A stretch of 64,000 nt of DNA, taken from contig CAAGEZ010000050.1 in NCBI GenBank assembly GCA_900768995.1, positions 17,384 through 81,383 of the forward strand. Direction: 5' to 3'. Of this stretch, positions 59,907 to 64,000 are shown piece by piece. The DNA is from Oscillospiraceae bacterium. Its GTDB lineage: Bacteria > Bacillota > Clostridia > Oscillospirales > Ruminococcaceae. A program made the position numbers and the translations under genes. The notes beneath the pieces were generated by a model. That model was given only the letters and a program-made list of their open reading frames with translations, ran no database searches and had not been told where the DNA came from. Every line of letters starts with the position of its first letter. Positions within the stretch are counted from its first letter, which is position 1.

Positions 59907-60776
59907 TTGAGCTATACTCGCAAGAAAAAGAAAAACAACAGTGCAACAGGCATACTCGTCTTTTTATTTGCGGCAGCGGTGTTCCTGCTGCTGTCCACCA
60001 CCGTTTTTTTCAATGTTGAGCATATCACCGTTTCGGGTGCTTCAAACTACACCGCCGATGAGATAATCGAGGCAAGCGGCATCAAAGCGGGAGACAATCT
60101 CGTCCGCACATCTACCGACAAATGCGCCGAGCAGATCGAGAGCCGACTTGTGTATATCGAAAATGCCAAGGTGACAAGGTCATTCCCCAGCACCCTTGTT
60201 ATAACTGTCGAGGCAAGCGTGCCCGCAGCAAATTTCATATGCGACGATTACATACTGCTCATAAGCGGCGGCGGAAAGGTGCTTGACAAGATACAGGAGG
60301 AAAAGGCAGGGCTTCTCGATTTCACGGGTACCGACCCTATGCCCGACCTTATTCCCGGAGCGATGTTTAAATCCTCCGATGAGCACAAGGACAATGCCGT
60401 CAAAAAGCTTATGGAATATTTTGCGGAAAACGGCTCGGAAAATATTACTTCCGTTGACGTCACCGACCGCTCGGAAATAAGCTATACATATGACGGAAGA
60501 ATCACCGTGAAGCTAGGCTCCATAAACGACCTTGAATACAAGATGAAATTCTCCGAGGAGATAATCAGGACCAAGATCGGTGAAAAGACCGAGGGCGTTC
60601 TAACTATCCTTTCCGATTCCTCGGGTGCATCGTTCCTTGACAAGGAAAGCCTTGAAAACAATGCAAGGATATACGGGGAAAATATGGAGCTGAGAAACGC
60701 TGCGGAGACTGCGGAGGACGAAAGCTCAACCGAAACATCTGCCGACACGTCCGCTTCCGTTCAGTCAATGGAATAA
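59907..60776 (+). CDS. divIB: Division protein DivIB/FtsQ-like (POTRA domain)
   Basis: This 289-residue bitopic protein has a very basic N terminus (YTRKKKKNNS), one membrane helix (about 13-33) and a POTRA domain that begins FFNVEHITVSGASNYTADEIIEASGI. A beta domain and a Ser/Thr/Glu-rich low-complexity tail follow. It should join FtsL and DivIC at the septum. The start is TTG with AAAGGAAG upstream. It sits directly before ftsZ, as ftsQ does in many bacteria, but ftsA is not between them. Confidence 0.9.
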   Translation: MSYTRKKKKNNSATGILVFLFAAAVFLLLSTTVFFNVEHITVSGASNYTADEIIEASGIKAGDNLVRTSTDKCAEQIESRLVYIENAKVTRSFPSTLVITVEASVPAANFICDDYILLISGGGKVLDKIQEEKAGLLDFTGTDPMPDLIPGAMFKSSDEHKDNAVKKLMEYFAENGSENITSVDVTDRSEISYTYDGRITVKLGSINDLEYKMKFSEEIIRTKIGEKTEGVLTILSDSSGASFLDKESLENNARIYGENMELRNAAETAEDESSTETSADTSASVQSME

Positions 60777-60862
60777 TTTTCATTTCATATTGTGAGATGT
60801 GAGCAAAACGGAGTGCTGTTTATCAATTTTTTGTGCAAGACTGATTTTTTTGAGAAAATCAC

Positions 60863-60891
60863 TTGAAATCATTCGGTGTTTGTGATACAAT
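60863..60891 (+). promoter_or_regulatory. Promoter of ftsZ
   Basis: TTGAAA (60863-60868), 17-bp spacer, TACAAT (60886-60891), with TTTGTGA before the -10. Confidence 0.65.
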
Positions 60892-60950
60892 ATAAATTGT
60901 ATAATAGTTTGATAATCTGCATTTACATATATGTTACAGGAGGAAGTAAA

Positions 60951-62060
60951 ATGGCGATCGTAGTTGATACCGAGAAAAATACCTATGATGAGGTAATAAA
61001 GGTAGTCGGCGTAGGCGGAGGCGGCGGAAACGCCGTTAACCGAATGGTTGACGAAGGAATAAAGGGCGTTGAGTACATCACTGTCAACACTGATGCAAGA
61101 GCACTCAATTCTTCAAAGGCAGAAACCAAGGTTCAGATAGGCGTTAAGCTTACAAACGGCAAGGGCGCAGGTGCCAAGCCCGAGGTTGGTGCAAGCAGCG
61201 CAGAAGAGAACAGAGACGAGATCAAGGCCGCTCTTAACGGCTCTGATATGGTATTCATCGCAGCAGGTATGGGCGGCGGAACAGGTACAGGTGCAGCTCC
61301 TATCGTTGCAGAGATCGCTCAGGAGCTTGGTATCCTCACTGTTGCCGTTGTTACAAAGCCCTTTGAGTTCGAGCAGAAAGCCAAGATGCGTCAGGCTGAG
61401 GCAGGTATCGCAGAGCTTAAGAAGCACGTTGACTCCCTTATCGTTATCCCCAACGAGCGTCTCCTCCAGAGCTCTGAAAAAGAACTTACTATGAGAGAAT
61501 CCTTTGCTCTTGCGGACAACATCCTCAAGGTGGGCGTTAAGTCCATTGCAGAGCTTATCACTGTTGAGGGCGACATCAACCTTGACTTTGCCGATGTAAA
61601 GACCACTATGAAGGACGCAGGCTATGCTCATATGGCTATCGGTCACGGCTCGGGCAAGGATAAGGCTGCCGAGGCTGCTAAGCAGGTAATCTCCAGTCCT
61701 CTTCTCGAGACCTCTATTTCCGGTGCAACACGTCTCCTCGTTAACATCGTTATGAGCGAGGACGCTCTTGCAAGCGATATCAACACCGCTACAAGACTTA
61801 TTTCCGAGGCTGCCGATCCCGATGTAAATATGATCTTCGGTACTTCCTTCGACGAGAATATGAAGGACGAGATCAACATCACCGTTATCGCTTCCGCTTT
61901 CAATGATGACATTGACGCTGAAAAGCCCGAGGAAGAAGCTCCCGCTGAGGCTGCTCCCAATGTTGAAAAGGTTCCCTCCGCATCAGCTGCTGCCCCCGCA
62001 AAGAAAACTTCCATTGACGAGGATTACAGCGAATTTTTCAATATGATAAACAAGAGATAA
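60951..62060 (+). CDS. ftsZ: Cell-division GTPase FtsZ
   Basis: FtsZ is the tubulin-like GTPase that forms the division ring. The 369-residue product has the nucleotide site VGVGGGGGNAVNRM, the tubulin signature GGGTGTG (108-114), NERLL and the T7 catalytic loop with NLDFADVKTTM. A short Glu/Pro/Ala-rich linker leads to a C terminus ending EDYSEFFNMINKR, which lacks the usual D-I-P-x-F-L core of the FtsA/SepF-binding peptide. The ATG at 60951 follows GGAGG; longer frames start upstream of or inside the promoter. It is last in the cluster, with its own promoter. Confidence 0.97.
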   Translation: MAIVVDTEKNTYDEVIKVVGVGGGGGNAVNRMVDEGIKGVEYITVNTDARALNSSKAETKVQIGVKLTNGKGAGAKPEVGASSAEENRDEIKAALNGSDMVFIAAGMGGGTGTGAAPIVAEIAQELGILTVAVVTKPFEFEQKAKMRQAEAGIAELKKHVDSLIVIPNERLLQSSEKELTMRESFALADNILKVGVKSIAELITVEGDINLDFADVKTTMKDAGYAHMAIGHGSGKDKAAEAAKQVISSPLLETSISGATRLLVNIVMSEDALASDINTATRLISEAADPDVNMIFGTSFDENMKDEINITVIASAFNDDIDAEKPEEEAPAEAAPNVEKVPSASAAAPAKKTSIDEDYSEFFNMINKR

Positions 62061-62079
62061 CATATATCCTTATATGCAG

Positions 62080-62110
62080 ACGGTCAGCCAAAAGGCTGAC
62101 CGTTTTTTAT
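62080..62110 (+). terminator. ftsZ terminator
   Basis: ACGGTCAGCC-AAAA-GGCTGACCGT, followed by TTTTTATT. Confidence 0.92.
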
Positions 62111-62628
62111 TGCTTTCTGATGCTGTTTTTGTCTGCAATAAGTGACCGAAGCAGGCTTGCGTGTATCATCTCGTCAAGGGCAATTCTTGTGAGCACTGCA
62201 AAAACAAATCTGTCTCCCGACCGCCGTGCAAGAGATATGTACGTGGAATAGGCTTTCTGCTCGCCGTTCAGGTCATAGATAAGTGCACTTTGAAGCTCCT
62301 TTGTGTAGTTTACCGATGAGCCGCTCCAGTAAACGGGGTCACTCCCCGAGTACCAGCCGTAAACAGGGTCAGCCCCAAGCTTGTGCACAAGCTCCTCTAT
62401 CATCAGCAGATGATGCATCTCCACCTTTGCAAGCCGCAGAAATATTTCCGATATCTCAGGGTAGCTTTCCTTAAAAACAACACACTGATATACATACTCC
62501 GAAATTGTGCCGAATTCGCCGCTGTTTCCCCCCACAGCCGTGCAGAGCAGCTCTCCGAACTGTTTATTTTCCCCCGACACACGCACCTCGGGATATGGCG
62601 AGCTGTCGGCAACGATAATATTACCCAT
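62107..62628 (-). CDS. Ferritin-like diiron-domain protein
   Basis: The 173-residue product is a four-helix bundle with paired metal-ligand patterns: E-x2-H in RLAKVEMHHLLMIEELVHKLG and the later ALDEMIHASLLRSLI, preceded by NGEQKAYSTYISLARRSGD. This fits the rubrerythrin / Mn-catalase-like / CotJC-like ferritin superfamily and suggests peroxide or iron handling. It has no rubredoxin tail. The ATG at 62628 follows GGAGG with a TTTTTT spacer. That GGAG is part of a long hairpin (62636-62675) that could block it. Confidence 0.82.
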   Translation of the reverse strand: MGNIIVADSSPYPEVRVSGENKQFGELLCTAVGGNSGEFGTISEYVYQCVVFKESYPEISEIFLRLAKVEMHHLLMIEELVHKLGADPVYGWYSGSDPVYWSGSSVNYTKELQSALIYDLNGEQKAYSTYISLARRSGDRFVFAVLTRIALDEMIHASLLRSLIADKNSIRKQ

Positions 62629-62635
62629 AAAAAAC

Positions 62636-62675
62636 CTCCGCATAAAATCATCTGTACAGATAATTTTATGCGGAG
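62636..62675 (-). terminator. birA terminator / SD-sequestering hairpin
   Basis: A 40-nt near-perfect palindrome, with CTCCGCATAAAAT and ATTTTATGCGGAG outer arms. On the minus strand it is followed by GTTTTTTATG. It can end the birA transcript and also contains the GGAG of the next gene's ribosome-binding site. Confidence 0.75.
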
Positions 62676-62699
62676 ATAATTGTTTTTATAACAAAAATA

Positions 62700-63677
62700 T
62701 TATACTTCCTCGTCGGGGAAACGGACTGTGCCGCCGGTAAGAGCCTCTTCCTCGCCCTTTTCGTTCTTCACAAGGAGCTTGCCTAAGCTGTCAATTCCTG
62801 TGCAGAGAACTGTTCTGGAGGTATCGCCCTGTGTGACCACGATAGTCTTGCCGATAAGGATAGAACGTCTGCGGTATTCCTCGATGAAATCCTGAGATGT
62901 GATGGTGTTCAGACGTCTTTCAAGGCAGTTGAGCACTTCTGCGATAAGCTGGCTGCGGTTAACGCCTGAGCCTGTTTCCGCACGGATACTTGTAGCGATA
63001 TTTTCAAGCTCCTTGGGGAAAAGTGTGTTTGAAACATTGATGCCGATGCCGATAACAGCGTATTCAAGACCGCCCTGCTCAACGTCGATAGCCGCTTCGG
63101 TAAGGATACCGCAAAGCTTCTTGCCGTTGGCGTAGATATCGTTCACCCACTTGATACCGCACTCAAGGCCGCTCACCTTTTCGATAGCCTCAGCCACTGC
63201 TACAGCAGCACAGGAGGTAATAGTGAGAGCATATTCAACAGAAAGCTTGGGACGAATGATAACGCTTACATACACGCCCTGATTGTTGGGGGAATGGAAC
63301 TTCTTGCCCTGCCTGCCTCTGCCGTCAGTCTGCTGCTCGGCGATAACGCAGTGTCCGTGGACTGCACCAAGCTGTGCAAGACTTTTTGCAAAGCTGTTTG
63401 TGGAATCTATAGATTTGAAGATGTCCATTTTTCTTCCGAGAGCTTCAGTCTCAAGGAAAGAGATAATGGATGGTTCGTTCAGAATATCATTATCTGAGGT
63501 AAGACAATATCCCCTGTTTGTCACAGCGGAAATAGTGTAGCCTTCTTCTCTGAGCTGCTTGACAGCCTTCCAGACAGCACTGCGGGTCATTCCGAGAGAT
63601 GCGGCTATTTTATTTCCTGAAACGCTTCTGCCCCTGTTCTCTTCAAGAATTTCAAGGACTTTATCCTTTAATGCCAT
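62700..63677 (-). CDS. birA: Bifunctional biotin-protein ligase / biotin repressor
   Basis: BirA attaches biotin to acyl carrier carboxylases and represses biotin genes when substrate is scarce. The 325-residue product has an N-terminal winged helix (about 1-65, SGNKIAASLGMTRSAVWKAVKQLREEGY), the catalytic domain with the biotin/ATP loop DGRGRQGKKFHSP, and KWVNDIYANGKKLCGILTE. A C-terminal SH3-like domain (GKTIVVTQGDTSRTVLCTGID) follows. The ATG at 63677 lies 9 nt from GGAAGG and is preferred to 63686. It has a consensus promoter upstream and no biotin synthesis genes in the window. Confidence 0.95.
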   Translation of the reverse strand: MALKDKVLEILEENRGRSVSGNKIAASLGMTRSAVWKAVKQLREEGYTISAVTNRGYCLTSDNDILNEPSIISFLETEALGRKMDIFKSIDSTNSFAKSLAQLGAVHGHCVIAEQQTDGRGRQGKKFHSPNNQGVYVSVIIRPKLSVEYALTITSCAAVAVAEAIEKVSGLECGIKWVNDIYANGKKLCGILTEAAIDVEQGGLEYAVIGIGINVSNTLFPKELENIATSIRAETGSGVNRSQLIAEVLNCLERRLNTITSQDFIEEYRRRSILIGKTIVVTQGDTSRTVLCTGIDSLGKLLVKNEKGEEEALTGGTVRFPDEEV

Positions 63678-63749
63678 AATTTTCATCCTTCCTCACAGAT
63701 GCATTTACAATTTATTTACATTTGATAATAATCAGTATGCCATATTAAA

Positions 63750-63778
63750 ATATTACCACATTTGGCGGCGAATGTCAA
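63750..63778 (-). promoter_or_regulatory. Promoter of birA
   Basis: On the minus strand, TTGACA (63778-63773), 17-bp spacer, TAATAT (63755-63750). Confidence 0.7.
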
Positions 63779-64000
63779 GAATTTATAATGTTTTCTTTAT
63801 GAATTACATTTGAAAATGTTGAATAATCAGCTGTAAAATTTTGTAAATCTGCCTAAAAAAGTAACCTCATTATTATTCAATTTAGCCTTGAGCAAAACAC
63901 CGCAAACAAAGAAATAAAGCGGGATTGCAAGACATAATAAAACAAAAAATCACTATAAAATATAGAAACAGCCAACCAACTTTGGTATAATTAAATTGTA
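63779..64000. other. AT-rich intergenic end of window
   Basis: No credible gene. A possible plus-strand -10 (TATAAT near 63986) at the very edge may serve a gene beyond the window; its -35 is poor. Confidence 0.4.

Noticed and set aside
63408..63420. CTATAGA within birA as a further type 1 repeat copy
   Set aside because: Short chance match inside a conserved coding sequence.
1..64000. tRNA, rRNA, CRISPR array, prophage or transposase genes
   Set aside because: Scanning by eye found no T-loop consensus in a cloverleaf context, no regularly spaced direct repeats and no transposase or phage-like protein.

Overview
The window looks like chromosomal DNA from a moderate-GC, Gram-positive Clostridia, most likely a Ruminococcus-like member of the Oscillospiraceae. 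The evidence is a T-box leader, strong AGGAGG ribosome-binding sites with many TTG starts, sigma-A-type promoters with 17-bp spacers, a mannosylglucose phosphorylase (GH130), diaminopimelate dehydrogenase, and a murE-murF fusion in the division/cell-wall cluster. I see no rRNA, tRNA, CRISPR array, prophage or transposase gene. The species assignment is inference.

Layout. 1-2900: a DUF815-type ATPase gene (runs off the left edge) behind a T-box leader with an apparent Cys (TGC) specifier, divergent from RNase Y (rny). 2940-5660: a hydrolase gene remnant, then a redox island (cupin, two flavodoxin-like proteins) divergent from a LysR regulator, with overlapping promoters. 5660-10360 (minus strand): coaX, HAD phosphatase, a class B PBP and an orphan GspF-like protein. 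10540-15575: secG, rnr, GH130 phosphorylase, azlCD. 15579-19124 (minus): two unknown membrane/exported proteins, then a DUF421/DUF4363 pair. 19220-31220: ddh, an EAL/HDOD protein, an MBL hydrolase, a duplicated pair of secreted BspA-LRR proteins, a zeta-like kinase, hemZ, a zinc-ribbon protein, an RlmD-type methyltransferase, a small unknown, a MATE transporter and an alpha/beta hydrolase.

31440-43340 is a CDP-hexose surface-glycan cluster: rfbF, GT2, SDR, an HMGL-type aldolase, an acyltransferase, an acetolactate-synthase-like TPP enzyme, a DXS-like TPP enzyme and rfbG, followed by a secreted transglutaminase with three Fn3-like repeats. Two TPP carboligase-type enzymes plus an aldolase beside the CDP-4-keto-6-deoxyglucose enzymes suggest a carbon-branched sugar, and this is the best candidate here for an undescribed pathway. 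43630-46850: greA, lysS, a MmcQ/YjbR protein and an HD protein. 47290-62110 is the dcw cluster: mraZ, rsmH, ftsL, PASTA-PBP, murE-murF fusion, mraY, ftsW, murG, murA, divIB, ftsZ. murC, murD, murB and ftsA are absent from it. The window ends with a ferritin-like protein and birA on the minus strand.

Functional links: Ddh supplies meso-DAP, the MurE half carries the DAP-type DNPR motif, and MurF, MraY, MurG, FtsW and the PBPs complete the route to septal peptidoglycan. Short palindromic repeats with TATACTAA-type ends sit in at least four intergenic places and look like miniature transposable elements.
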